Part shown: one piece after another, positions 14,538 to 23,273 of the stretch
How positions within the stretch are numbered: the first letter of the stretch is position 1
How the letters are laid out: each line of letters opens with the position of its first letter
DNA from: JAFAGX01 sp035624215
GTDB taxonomy: Bacteria > Acidobacteriota > Terriglobia > Terriglobales > Acidobacteriaceae
Length of the DNA stretch: 28,071 bases
Direction: 5' to 3'
Assembly: GCA_035624215.1 (NCBI GenBank)
Contig: DASPRY010000016.1
Location: forward strand, 1-28,071
Translations under genes and position numbers: made by a program
The notes under the pieces: model-generated
What the model was told of the DNA's origin: nothing
Seen by the model: the letters and a program-made list of their open reading frames with translations, nothing else
The model's database searches: none

Positions 14538-16072
14538 TTTTCGAAGTTTCTCCAGCGACGCCCGTCCCGCTCCAGCAACTCATCCGATTCCTTCGGTCCC
14601 CATGTGCCGGCGGCGTAGTTCGGAAAACTGCGCGGCGGCAGGGCCTTCCAGACATCGAGCATCGGGCTTACGACACACCATCCTGCTTCGACCATGTCGG
14701 CGCGCTGAAACAGAGTTGCGTCCCCGATCATGCAATCGTGCAACAGACGTTCATAGCCCGTGCTGGGCTGGCTTCCGAAGTAATCGGCGTATTCGAAATT
14801 CATGTCCACCGCACCCAGGCTCATGATCGGGCCCGGCACCTTGGCGGCAAATTGCAAGGAGATTCCTTCCTCCGGCTGAATGTGCAGCACCAATTGGTTG
14901 GGCATCAGGTTTTCGACCGGCGTGTCGCGGAACAAAACAAATGGCGCTCGCCGGAATTGAATCACAATATGGGTATTCTGCGCCGCCAATCGCTTTCCGG
15001 TGCGAAGATAGAAGGGAACGTCCGCCCATCGCCAGTTATCGATGGCCAGCTTCATGGCGACGAAAGTTTCCGTCCTCGAATCACGGGAAACATCTTCTTC
15101 CTCACGATAGCCTGGGACACGCTGCCCGTCGAGAACACCCGGTCCATATTGTCCGCGTACCGTCCGGCTCAGTACCTCTTCCCCGCTCAGCGGCTGGATG
15201 GCGTGCAGAATCTTGGCCTGTTCATCGCGCACGGCATCGGCCTGGAAGGAGACCGGCGGCTCCATCGAGGTAAGGCTGATGAGTTGCATAATGTGATTGG
15301 GAACCATGTCGCGGAGCGCACCGGCCTGATCGTAGTAGCTGCCTCGCTGGTCCACTCCGACGGTCTCGGCCACAGAGATCTGAACGTGATCGATGTAGCG
15401 GCGGTTCCAGATGGGCTCGAAGATTCCGTTGGCGAAACGAAACGCCAGGATATTCTGCACGGTTTCTTTGCCGAGGTAGTGATCGATCCGGTAAATCTGC
15501 TTTTCACTGGCCACTTTCAGCAACTGCTGATTGAGCGCTTTGGCTGAATCCAGGTCATGGCCAAACGGTTTTTCGATAATGACCCGGCGCCAGTACTGAC
15601 TGTCCTGCATGAGGCCGGCCGCTGCCAGTTGCTCGACGATGGGGCCGAAAAATCGTGGGGCGGTTGCCAGGTAAAACAGACAATTCCCGTGAGTGGAATG
15701 GTCTTTCTCGATCTTGCCAAGAAGATCTTTTAGCTGTGAGTAGACATTCTCGTCGTCAAACTCTCCGGGGACGTAATACACCCGGCGCAGGAACCACTCG
15801 ATGACGTCCAGATCTGCATCGTTGCCGGCATAATGCTTGATATCGTTGGTGACCCAGTTACGGAAATCTTCAGTGGACATGGAGCCGTGGGAGAAACCCA
15901 CAACTGCGAACTCGCGCGACAACAACTGCTGCTTTGCCAGGTTGTAAAGCGCGGGAACAAGCTTTCGTCGCGTGAGGTCGCCGGCCGCACCAAAGATCAC
16001 CATCACGCAGGGATCACCCGGCCTGCCCATTCGTTGTTGCTGCGTCATTGGAATAGCTGCTGTATCGAGCAT
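14534..16072 (-). CDS. zwf: Glucose-6-phosphate 1-dehydrogenase
   Basis: The enzyme oxidises glucose-6-phosphate to 6-phosphogluconolactone with NAD(P)+. The 512-residue protein has the nucleotide-binding GAAGDLTRRK (28-37), EKPFG (167-171) and the active-site signature RIDHYLGKE (195-203), and the length is typical. The first about 20 residues before the domain are less conserved, so a start a few codons in (MTQQQ or MGRPG) cannot be excluded. The upstream neighbour gnd ends 82 bases before it, the only sizeable gap inside this half of the operon; a repeat-like sequence (16131-16148) sits in that gap. glk overlaps its stop. Confidence 0.96.
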   Translation of the reverse strand: MLDTAAIPMTQQQRMGRPGDPCVMVIFGAAGDLTRRKLVPALYNLAKQQLLSREFAVVGFSHGSMSTEDFRNWVTNDIKHYAGNDADLDVIEWFLRRVYYVPGEFDDENVYSQLKDLLGKIEKDHSTHGNCLFYLATAPRFFGPIVEQLAAAGLMQDSQYWRRVIIEKPFGHDLDSAKALNQQLLKVASEKQIYRIDHYLGKETVQNILAFRFANGIFEPIWNRRYIDHVQISVAETVGVDQRGSYYDQAGALRDMVPNHIMQLISLTSMEPPVSFQADAVRDEQAKILHAIQPLSGEEVLSRTVRGQYGPGVLDGQRVPGYREEEDVSRDSRTETFVAMKLAIDNWRWADVPFYLRTGKRLAAQNTHIVIQFRRAPFVLFRDTPVENLMPNQLVLHIQPEEGISLQFAAKVPGPIMSLGAVDMNFEYADYFGSQPSTGYERLLHDCMIGDATLFQRADMVEAGWCVVSPMLDVWKALPPRSFPNYAAGTWGPKESDELLERDGRRWRNFEK

Positions 16073-16130
16073 CGCTGTCCTCGAGTTTCGTTCGTGTGCG
16101 TTAGGGGCCCTCGGTCGTATTAGTTTCTTG

Positions 16131-16148
16131 CCACGAAGGACACAAAGA
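16131..16148. repeat. Candidate interspersed repeat in the gnd-zwf gap
   Basis: The sequence CCACGAAGGACACAAAGA looks like a short motif that I recall from intergenic regions of several environmental bacterial genomes. Only one copy is seen in this window, so its repeat status is recall, not observation. Confidence 0.25.
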
Positions 16149-16154
16149 AAAATA

Positions 16155-17147
16155 TCAGGCTGTCTTCTTGCTGGCAGTTGGCTCTACGTGCCCACCGAAT
16201 TTCTGACGCATGGCAGAAAGAACCTTCTCCGCGAAGGTATGCTCCTGGCGCGAGCGGAAGCGGGTAAACAGCGCGGTGGAAAGCACATCCACCGGCACCG
16301 CTTCGGCGATTGCTGCCTCGATCGTCCATCGCCCTTCACCCGAATCCTGCACGTACCCGGTGTATTCGGAGAGGGTCGGATTTTCCGCCAGGGCCATTGC
16401 GGTCAAGTCCAGAAGCCATGAACTCACCACGCTTCCCCGCCGCCAAACTTCGGCGATATCCGCCAGGTTCAAATCGTAGCGCTGCGCCTCGGGAAGTTCC
16501 TTGCTATTGGCATTGCGAAAGATATCGAAGCCTTCGGCATAGGCTTGCATCATGCCGTACTCAATTCCGTTGTGCACCATCTTCACAAAATGCCCAGCCC
16601 CCGATGGGCCGCAATAGATGTAACCCTCTTCCGCCGTTCCCGGTAACTTCTCGCGGCCAGGGGTGCGCGGAATATTTCCCCGCCCCGGCGCCAAGGTTTT
16701 AAAGATTGGGTCGAGGTATTGAACAATGTCTTTCGGACCGCCGATCATCATGCAATAGCCGCGCTCCAATCCCCAAACCCCGCCGCTGGTGCCTACATCC
16801 ACATAATGAATTCCCTTGTCTTTGAAGTGCTGGGAACGCCGGATGTCGTCTTTGAAATAAGAATTGCCGCCATCGATCAGGACGTCTCCCTCCTGCATCT
16901 TCTGCGCAATTGCCAGCGCAGTTTGTTCAGTCGGTCCACCCGCCGGAACCATCAGCCAGGCCACGCGCGGTTTTCCTAACTTGGCGACAAAATCATCCAG
17001 CGAGCTTGATGCAATTGCCCCTTCCGCGGCAAGCCGCTTAACGTTATCCGTACTGAGGTCGGTGACTACGACTTCATGCCCACCGCGCATCAGGCGGCGC
17101 GCCATGTTGGCGCCCATTCGGCCCAGGCCGACCATTCCCAATTTCAT
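16155..17147 (-). CDS. gnd: 6-phosphogluconate dehydrogenase, decarboxylating (short, probably NAD-type)
   Basis: The enzyme oxidises and decarboxylates 6-phosphogluconate to ribulose-5-phosphate. From ATG 17147, with GAGGAG just upstream, it has 330 residues, matching the short dimer-type family and not the ~470-residue form of E. coli. Visible elements are the Rossmann glycine motif GLGRMG (7-12), IDGGNSYFKDD (91-101), the substrate-binding SGG (121-123) and GAGHFVKMVHNGIEYGMM with catalytic Lys189 and Asn193. The residue ending the second beta strand is Asp30 (VVVTDLS); an acidic residue there generally favours NAD+ over NADP+. A start 30 bases further up is possible in frame but lacks this ribosome binding site. 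The gene lies 63 bases after pgi and 82 before zwf. Confidence 0.95.
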   Translation of the reverse strand: MKLGMVGLGRMGANMARRLMRGGHEVVVTDLSTDNVKRLAAEGAIASSSLDDFVAKLGKPRVAWLMVPAGGPTEQTALAIAQKMQEGDVLIDGGNSYFKDDIRRSQHFKDKGIHYVDVGTSGGVWGLERGYCMMIGGPKDIVQYLDPIFKTLAPGRGNIPRTPGREKLPGTAEEGYIYCGPSGAGHFVKMVHNGIEYGMMQAYAEGFDIFRNANSKELPEAQRYDLNLADIAEVWRRGSVVSSWLLDLTAMALAENPTLSEYTGYVQDSGEGRWTIEAAIAEAVPVDVLSTALFTRFRSRQEHTFAEKVLSAMRQKFGGHVEPTASKKTA

Positions 17148-17210
17148 GATTACTCCTCGTGTTTGAAGATACGTCACCCTCGGTCTTGCGAAGGAAACCG
17201 GTTCCCCATC

Positions 17211-18947
17211 TCAGAACTTGAATGCGTCTTGGAGCGTCAATAGACCCGAGCGCACATCCTTGCCCAAGTGCACCCGCAGCGCTCTTCGTCCGCGGTCCGC
17301 CAGAACCTGAAAGTCACCGCGCGCTTGGGCCGCTTTGACCACCCCGAATGTGTACTTCTGTTCCGGCACCGGCAGGTCCACTGCATCATCACAGGTGATT
17401 TGCAAGAACACGCCTGAGTTCGGGCCACCTTTATAGGCCTGACCAGTGGAGTGCAGGAACCGCGGACCGAATCCCAGGCAAGTAGCAACCCGCTTCCGGT
17501 CCCGAACGGCATGCCGCGCCGTTTGCAACAAAGCTTCGTGCTCATCGTTCATTTGAATGTAGGCCAGCAGGGCAAAATAATCGCCGTTGCCGAGCCGGTT
17601 CAAGTGAGCACGCAGATAGCCTGCCACTGACCTTTCGCCGGCATGTCCGAGAGCGTCGGCATTCCTGGCATCCGTAAAGAGCTTGATCCCGCCCGCTTCG
17701 AAGAATGGCGCTTCCGCGGGAAGCGATCCGCTCTTCTCGTACTCAGCGGTCAGCGCACGCGTCGCGATTTTGCTGGCCTCCACATCCGGTTGGTTGAAAG
17801 CATTAATCCCAATGATCGAGCCGGCTACCGCAGTCGCGATTTCCCATTGGAAGAATTGCTGGCCGAGATCGTAGGTATCGGCCATCGATATGCGTACCAC
17901 GGCATGGCCTGCAGCTTCGAGTGCTGCGACATCTGCATCTTGTTCACGGTCGGGAGCGGTATCCAGGCGCACGTATGCGAAAAGGCGGTCATTGCCATAC
18001 ACCTGAGGCGCCCCTAACTTTTCGCGGTCTACCGGAATGATACCTTTGCCTTGCTTGCCTGTAGACTCAGCGAGCAACTGCTCTAACCAGGCTCCCAAAT
18101 CGGATATAGCTGGTGAGGCCACGATTGTGACCTTGTCGCGTCCATGTCTGGCTGCGGTGCCAAGAATGATGCCAAGCATCACGCCGGGATTTTCTTCCAC
18201 GGCCTCGGTCTGGCAGAAATCAACCATTCTTTTTGTGCGGTCGAGAAACTTGCCCACGTCCAAGCCCATCAGGGCGGCCGGTACCATGCCGAAATTCGAA
18301 AGCGCCGAGTAGCGTCCCCCAATACTCGGGACACCGTGAAAGATGTGGCGGAAGCGGTCGTTCTTCGCCACTTGCTCCAACTTCGACCCCGGATCGGTGA
18401 TGGCGATGAAACGGCTGCCGGCTTGCTCCGCTCCCACAGTTTGCGTGGCTCGTTCAAAGAAGTATTGCTTGAAAATGTTGGGCTCCAGTGTTGTGCCGGA
18501 TTTGCTGGAGACCACAAACAGCGTTCTTGAGAGATTCACCTTGCTCTCAAAACTTCTGATTTGTGCAGGATCGGTGGAATCGAGGACGTTAAGTTGAGGA
18601 AACCCTGAAATTCTGCAGAAGGTCTTGTCGAGCACCTCCGGGCAGAGGCTGGAGCCGCCCATGCCCAGCAGCAGTACATCGGAAAAACTCTTTGCCTCCC
18701 CGGCTAGGCGGCGCAGTTGATCGACATCGGAAATTTGTTCCTCAACGATGTCGAGCCAACCCAGCCAACTGGCCTCGTCAGCTCCCGTCCATAGCGAAGC
18801 GTCGCGCTTCCAAAGACGCTGGATTTTCCCCGTCCCCCAATCCTCAACTGCCTTCTTAGTCGCCGAGGCAAGCGGTTCCGGCAGATTGTACTTGGGGAGA
18901 GATGCCGATCCCGGATCGTATGGGATTTTGTAGCTTAGCTGGCTCAC
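17211..18947 (-). CDS. pgi: Glucose-6-phosphate isomerase, resembling the PGI half of Tal-PGI fusions
   Basis: The enzyme interconverts glucose-6-phosphate and fructose-6-phosphate. The 578-residue protein starts at GTG 18947; its ribosome binding site overlaps the tal stop, 8 bases away. SIS folds are visible, with VSSKSGTTLEPN, the PGI signature SIGGRYSALSNFG and the C-terminal LHSTGQAYKGGPNSGVFLQI. The last 120 or so residues resemble the PGI part of the bifunctional transaldolase/PGI proteins known from several phyla more than the E. coli-type Pgi; this is from memory of the family. Here tal and pgi are separate but adjacent in the order of the fusion. The N-terminal 70 or so residues (PLASATKKAVEDWG..IQRLWKRDASLW) also match that type. 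Confidence 0.93.
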   Translation of the reverse strand: MSQLSYKIPYDPGSASLPKYNLPEPLASATKKAVEDWGTGKIQRLWKRDASLWTGADEASWLGWLDIVEEQISDVDQLRRLAGEAKSFSDVLLLGMGGSSLCPEVLDKTFCRISGFPQLNVLDSTDPAQIRSFESKVNLSRTLFVVSSKSGTTLEPNIFKQYFFERATQTVGAEQAGSRFIAITDPGSKLEQVAKNDRFRHIFHGVPSIGGRYSALSNFGMVPAALMGLDVGKFLDRTKRMVDFCQTEAVEENPGVMLGIILGTAARHGRDKVTIVASPAISDLGAWLEQLLAESTGKQGKGIIPVDREKLGAPQVYGNDRLFAYVRLDTAPDREQDADVAALEAAGHAVVRISMADTYDLGQQFFQWEIATAVAGSIIGINAFNQPDVEASKIATRALTAEYEKSGSLPAEAPFFEAGGIKLFTDARNADALGHAGERSVAGYLRAHLNRLGNGDYFALLAYIQMNDEHEALLQTARHAVRDRKRVATCLGFGPRFLHSTGQAYKGGPNSGVFLQITCDDAVDLPVPEQKYTFGVVKAAQARGDFQVLADRGRRALRVHLGKDVRSGLLTLQDAFKF

Positions 18948-18955
18948 GACTCACC

Positions 18956-20116
18956 TCACTGAGCGTTCGAGGTTCGTTCCACGGCTTTGAGAAGCTTTTC
19001 GAAAGCCTCCGCGAACAGGCGCACTCCATCTTCGGTCAACTTGTCAGTAACTTCCCGGATGGAAATGCCCACTGCTGCCAATTTCTCCATATCACGGTTG
19101 GCCGATTCAACGTCCTCCGTCAAACTTGCCCGCGGATGGCCGTGATCGCGATAGGCATCGAACGTAACCGGGGGCATCGTATTAACGGTGTCAGGACCGA
19201 TCAATTCCTCAACGTACATTACGTCGCTATATTTTGGATTCTTGGTGCTGGTGCTGGCCCACAGAACGCGTTGCGTCTGTGCTCCCTTGCCCGCGAGCTT
19301 CTTCCAGCGGTCGGCGCCGAAGATGCGCAGATATCGCTGATAGGTCTCCTTGCCATTCGCAATCGCAATCTTGCCCATAAGGCCGTGCAGCTCCGACTTC
19401 TGCTGCTCATCTTTGGCAGTTTTCAGCTTCTGCTCAATGATCGAATCCACGAGGCTATCGATGCGACTGATGAAGAAGCTGGCGACGCTCGCGATTCTGC
19501 TGACGTCCCCGCCTTTCGCCGCCAGTTGTTCTACGCCAGCGATGTAGGCATCAGCAACTTCTTCGTAAACTTCCTGCGAGAAGAGCAATGTCACGTTAAC
19601 GTTGATTCCCTCGCTGATTAGCTGCTGAAACGCCGGAATTCCTTCGGGCGTCCCAGGAACTTTGATCATGATGTTTTCCCGCCCGACTGCCTTCCACAAA
19701 CGGCGGGCCTCGTGGAGGGTTTTTTGCGTATCGCGTGCCAGAAAAGGAGACACCTCGAGGCTGACGTATCCATCGCGCCGTTTGGTGCTCTGGTACACAG
19801 GCCGCAACGTGTCGGCCGCGTCCTGAATGTCACGAATCGCCAGCACTTCATAACGGCCGTTGGCATCGAGGTCGGTCCTGCGATCCAGCTCTTTCAGCGC
19901 ATCCCGGTAGTACTGGCTATCGACGATGGCTTTCTCAAAGATGGCCGGGTTCGAGGTCATCCCACGCAAACCATCTTCGTCAATGAGACGTTTCAGTTCT
20001 CCGGTCGCGATCAGGTCTCTACGAATATAGTCGAACCAAACTGACTGACCGAACTTCAAGAGTTCTTTCAAAGGATTGGTGGCTTTTGCCGATTCCAGAA
20101 TTCCTGTTTGCTGCAT
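18956..20116 (-). CDS. tal: Transaldolase
   Basis: The enzyme transfers a dihydroxyacetone unit between sugar phosphates in the non-oxidative pentose phosphate branch. The 386-residue protein belongs to the longer bacterial group (type TalAB/TalC differ in length). Visible features are TSNPAIF (54-60), the Schiff-base lysine Lys152 in NIMIKVPGT, and later NVTLLFS with SFFISRID. ATG 20116 has an AGG about ten bases upstream. It is 38 bases after the tkt stop and 8 bases before pgi, both on the same strand. Residues 324-384 form an extra C-terminal segment (DHGHPRASLTEDVESANRDMEKL) of the kind that precedes the PGI part in fused Tal-PGI proteins. Confidence 0.95.
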   Translation of the reverse strand: MQQTGILESAKATNPLKELLKFGQSVWFDYIRRDLIATGELKRLIDEDGLRGMTSNPAIFEKAIVDSQYYRDALKELDRRTDLDANGRYEVLAIRDIQDAADTLRPVYQSTKRRDGYVSLEVSPFLARDTQKTLHEARRLWKAVGRENIMIKVPGTPEGIPAFQQLISEGINVNVTLLFSQEVYEEVADAYIAGVEQLAAKGGDVSRIASVASFFISRIDSLVDSIIEQKLKTAKDEQQKSELHGLMGKIAIANGKETYQRYLRIFGADRWKKLAGKGAQTQRVLWASTSTKNPKYSDVMYVEELIGPDTVNTMPPVTFDAYRDHGHPRASLTEDVESANRDMEKLAAVGISIREVTDKLTEDGVRLFAEAFEKLLKAVERTSNAQ

Positions 20117-20154
20117 AGATGAACCTCGACGTTACGAATTTTCCAGGCGTTATC

Positions 20155-22236
20155 TTACTTGGATTGCGCGATTGCCGCTCGCGCTGCTTCTACCACTTTC
20201 TCTACCGTGAATCCGAACTTTTTCAGCAAGTCTTTAATCGGCGCCGATGCGCCAAAGCGATGCATACCGATGATCTTACCGGCAGGGCCGACATAACGGT
20301 CCCACCCCAGGGTGGATGCCGCTTCCACCGATACTCGTGCCTTTACCGATGGTGGCAGAACCTGCTTCCTGTAATCCTCGCTTTGCTGTTCAAATAGAGC
20401 CCAGCACGGCATGCTCACCACGCGCGCTTTCAGTCCTTCTGCCGCGAGTTGTTCATACGCCGTCACGCAAAGCGACACTTCGCTGCCGGTTCCCATCAGG
20501 ATCACTTCCGGATTCCCCCCCGGAGCATCTGCCAGAATATACGCCCCCTTTGCCACACCGGAAGCCGAAGCATATTTTGACCGATCAAGCGTAGGCACGG
20601 GCTGGCGCGTCAATACCAAAACCGCTGGATTATGCTTCAGTTGCATGATTATTTTCCAGGCCTCGATCACTTCATTTGCGTCGCCGGGGCGGAACAGCAT
20701 CAGTTCAGGCACTGCCCGCAACTGAGCCAATTGCTCAATTGGCTGGTGAGTCGGACCGTCCTCTCCTAACCCGATGGAATCATGCGTGTAAATGAAAATG
20801 GATGGAATTTCCATCAGCGCAGCCAGGCGGACCGACGGTTTCATATAATCATTGAAATTGAAAAATGTCCCGCCGTATGACCGTATCTTGCAAAGCACCA
20901 TGCCATTGACCGCTGCGCCCATGGCGTGTTCGCGCACACCAAAATGAAGATTGCGCCCGCTGTAGCTCCCGGCCTGAAAGTCACCAGCACCTTCAAATTT
21001 GAGGCGTGTTCTGTCGGAAGTGGCTAAATCCGCCGAACCGCCCATCATCCACGGTACATTTTGCGCGATTGCGTTCAGCACCTTTCCCGAACTGTCCCGG
21101 GTCGCCACTCCCTTCGCATCGGTTGGAAAAGAGGGCAGGCCCTTGTCCCAGCCCGCGGGAAGTTCACGCCGCTGCATCTGATTGATCTGCTCGGCGAGCT
21201 CGGGATATTTCTTAACATATTCGGTAAACAGAGTTGTCCATTTCTCCCGCCACGCGCGACCACGCCTGCCGATCCCTTGCTGGAAATGTTCCAGGACGCC
21301 ATCCGGTACCAGAAACTTCGCATCTTCGGGCCAGCCGTATGCCCTCTTAGTAAGGCGGACTTCCTCTTCGCCCAACGGTTCGCCGTGCGCCTCATTGGTA
21401 TCGTGCTTATGCGGAGAACCGTAGCCGATGTGACTGTTAACAATGATGAGAGTCGGCTCATCCGAGCCTTTTTGAAAAGTGCCGTATGCGTCGGCTAAAG
21501 CGTTCAGGTCATTTGCATCCGCCACATGCAGAACGTTCCAGCCGTAGGCGGAGAATCGTTCGCCGACATCCTCGGTGAAAGAGGCATCCGCGGGACCATC
21601 CAGAGTGATCCGATTGTTGTCGTATATCCAGCAAAGATTGGAAAGCCGCAAGTGGCCAGCCAGCGAAGCGGCTTCGCTGCCCACGCCTTCCATCAAGTCG
21701 CCGTCGCCGCAGAAGGTGTATACGCTGTAATCGAAGATTTCAAAACCGGGCCGGTTGAAGTGTGCCGCGAGCCATTTCCCGGCGATGGCCATTCCGACGC
21801 TGTTTCCAATTCCCTGGCCCAGCGGACCCGTGGTAGTCTCCACGCCTGCGGTCAGGCGATATTCCGGGTGCCCCGGAGTCTTGCTGTCAAGTTGCCGGAA
21901 CCTCTTAATGTCGTCCAAGGTGACGGCATACTCACCCCTTGATTCGTACTCGGGATTGGTACCGCGAACGCCAGTCAGATACAACATTGCGTAGAGCAGC
22001 ATTGATGCGTGGCCATTGGAGAGGACAAAACGATCACGATTGGGCCACGTGGGATCCTCGGGATCAAAGCGCAGAAACTGCTGCCACAAACAATACGCCA
22101 CCGGGGCTAAAGCCATCGGGGCGCCGGGGTGTCCGGAGTTGGCCTGCTGCACCGCATCGATGGCGAGGGTGCGGATGGTGTTGATGCTCAGAGTCTCCAG
22201 TTGCTTGCTTGTCAACGTCTGTTCACTCACAGCCAT
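20155..22236 (-). CDS. tkt: Transketolase
   Basis: The enzyme transfers two-carbon units between ketose and aldose phosphates using thiamine pyrophosphate. The 693-residue protein has the full family architecture: NSGHPG (33-38), GPLGQG (137-142), the TPP/metal-binding GDGDLMEG (177-184) followed by the Asn-Asn pair (YDNNRI), a middle pyrimidine domain with the E-containing GVREHAMGAAVNGM, and a C-terminal domain. Length matches the usual 660-700. ATG 22236 has a strong AGGAG about seven bases upstream. It is the first gene of the operon and has a good promoter 60-90 bases upstream. The divergent neighbour is recO. Confidence 0.96.
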   Translation of the reverse strand: MAVSEQTLTSKQLETLSINTIRTLAIDAVQQANSGHPGAPMALAPVAYCLWQQFLRFDPEDPTWPNRDRFVLSNGHASMLLYAMLYLTGVRGTNPEYESRGEYAVTLDDIKRFRQLDSKTPGHPEYRLTAGVETTTGPLGQGIGNSVGMAIAGKWLAAHFNRPGFEIFDYSVYTFCGDGDLMEGVGSEAASLAGHLRLSNLCWIYDNNRITLDGPADASFTEDVGERFSAYGWNVLHVADANDLNALADAYGTFQKGSDEPTLIIVNSHIGYGSPHKHDTNEAHGEPLGEEEVRLTKRAYGWPEDAKFLVPDGVLEHFQQGIGRRGRAWREKWTTLFTEYVKKYPELAEQINQMQRRELPAGWDKGLPSFPTDAKGVATRDSSGKVLNAIAQNVPWMMGGSADLATSDRTRLKFEGAGDFQAGSYSGRNLHFGVREHAMGAAVNGMVLCKIRSYGGTFFNFNDYMKPSVRLAALMEIPSIFIYTHDSIGLGEDGPTHQPIEQLAQLRAVPELMLFRPGDANEVIEAWKIIMQLKHNPAVLVLTRQPVPTLDRSKYASASGVAKGAYILADAPGGNPEVILMGTGSEVSLCVTAYEQLAAEGLKARVVSMPCWALFEQQSEDYRKQVLPPSVKARVSVEAASTLGWDRYVGPAGKIIGMHRFGASAPIKDLLKKFGFTVEKVVEAARAAIAQSK

Positions 22237-22281
22237 AGTTACGCTCCTTCCAACCGGCAGATCAGAGCCTCACCACCAGAA

Positions 22282-22295
22282 TGCTGCAAGCAGCA
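22282..22295. promoter_or_regulatory. Dyad at the transcription start of the tkt operon
   Basis: TGCTGCAAGCAGCA is a 6+6 inverted repeat with two central bases. It adjoins the -10 element and covers the expected start of transcription. As DNA it is a plausible operator for repression; it is also present at the very 5' end of the mRNA as a short hairpin. Confidence 0.45.
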
Positions 22296-22324
22296 ATTAG
22301 AACCCCACTCAGGCAGTTTATCAA
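22296..22324 (-). promoter_or_regulatory. Promoter of the tkt-tal-pgi-gnd-zwf-glk-pgl operon
   Basis: On the minus strand, TTGATA (22319-22324) and TCTAAT (22296-22301) are each 5/6 matches to the sigma70 consensus and are separated by exactly 17 bp. Transcription should start near 22289, giving a leader of about 50 bases before the tkt ATG. This is the best promoter match seen in the window. Confidence 0.65.
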
Positions 22325-22444
22325 GTTCTGCGGCAACCAGCGCGCGGACCCAGGCCTGAGCAGTTCACGTTTGAGCCGTATTCACTGAGATGATGCGACG
22401 CGAACAAAGTTGCACCCTGGCTTTCCTCTTTTATGTCGTGCGGT

Positions 22445-22450
22445 TACAAT
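22445..22450 (+). promoter_or_regulatory. Weak -10-like element before recO
   Basis: TACAAT lies 70 bases before the recO ATG. No good -35 is found at 16-18 bp upstream (TTTCCT at 22422-22427 is a 3/6 match), so this is weak. Confidence 0.25.
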
Positions 22451-22519
22451 CGGTAATCTGTTGTGGGTCGCTGCTGCGGAGCGTGTTGCGTCGTTGCGAG
22501 CGCACGCTGACGGGCTTCC

Positions 22520-23263
22520 ATGGCGCTGAAGGAGTCGGAAGCAATTGTCCTCCGGACCTACCCTTTGCGAGAGGCCGATCTGCTGGTTACATTGTTCACT
22601 CGCGCGGAAGGAAAGGTGCACGGGGTAGCCCGCTCGGCCAAGCGGTCGAAACGCCGATTTGGAGGGGCGCTGGAGCCGCTCACCTACGTTCGCGCCTATT
22701 ATGAAGATCGCGAACGGCGGGAGTTGGCGCGCTTAGACGCATGCGAGGTTCTGGACTCGCCGCTGGCATCCGAGATCACGTACCCTCGAGCTATCGCTCT
22801 GGGCCACGTTGCAGAGTTGTTGGACGAGTTGCTGCCCGATCGCGAGCCTAATGATGATGTGTTCCGGCTGGCGCTTTCGGTTTTAGCCGCCATGCGCGGC
22901 CCGGATGTGTGGCTCCCCATCACCTATTTTGAGCTGTGGATGACGCGATTGATGGGCTATCTGCCAGAACTGTCACAGTGCATCGTCTGTGGCCGGCCCT
23001 TGAACGGGAACCGGGCATTTTTTCACGCCCTGTCGGATGGGCTCATGTGCGTTGATGACAAGCGGCTGGCTTCGTCGGAGATTTCGGCAGATTCGCGCGC
23101 ACTGGCTGACCAGATGTTTCGCATGCCGGTGGAAAAGTTCGGCACAGCTTCATATTCCAAAACCCAGACCGCCGATCTTCGTAAATTCTTGCTTCAAACC
23201 TTGCAGAGGCATATTGAAAAGAATCTCGTAACCGCAGGGATGCTGGAGAAAATCAGCGCCTAG
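22520..23263 (+). CDS. recO: DNA repair protein RecO
   Basis: RecO helps load RecA in the RecFOR pathway and anneals single strands. The 247-residue protein begins with the OB-fold (ESEAIVLRTYPLREADLLVTLFTRAEGKVHGVARSAKRSKRRFGGALEPL), typical of the family, followed by the helical C-terminal domain. The zinc-binding region has Cys154 and Cys157 (CIVCG) and Cys177 (LMCVDD). The fourth cysteine expected in CxxC...CxxC proteins is not visible, so metal binding may use another ligand or be lost. Only a weak ribosome binding site precedes ATG 22520. It is divergent from tkt and followed by glyQ after about 110 bases containing heptamer repeats. Confidence 0.93.
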   Translation: MALKESEAIVLRTYPLREADLLVTLFTRAEGKVHGVARSAKRSKRRFGGALEPLTYVRAYYEDRERRELARLDACEVLDSPLASEITYPRAIALGHVAELLDELLPDREPNDDVFRLALSVLAAMRGPDVWLPITYFELWMTRLMGYLPELSQCIVCGRPLNGNRAFFHALSDGLMCVDDKRLASSEISADSRALADQMFRMPVEKFGTASYSKTQTADLRKFLLQTLQRHIEKNLVTAGMLEKISA

Positions 23264-23273
23264 CGAGTAGCGC

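Noticed and set aside
14738..15547. 269-codon plus-strand open frame inside zwf
   Set aside because: It is antisense to conserved G6PDH sequence and has no domain; a compositional shadow.
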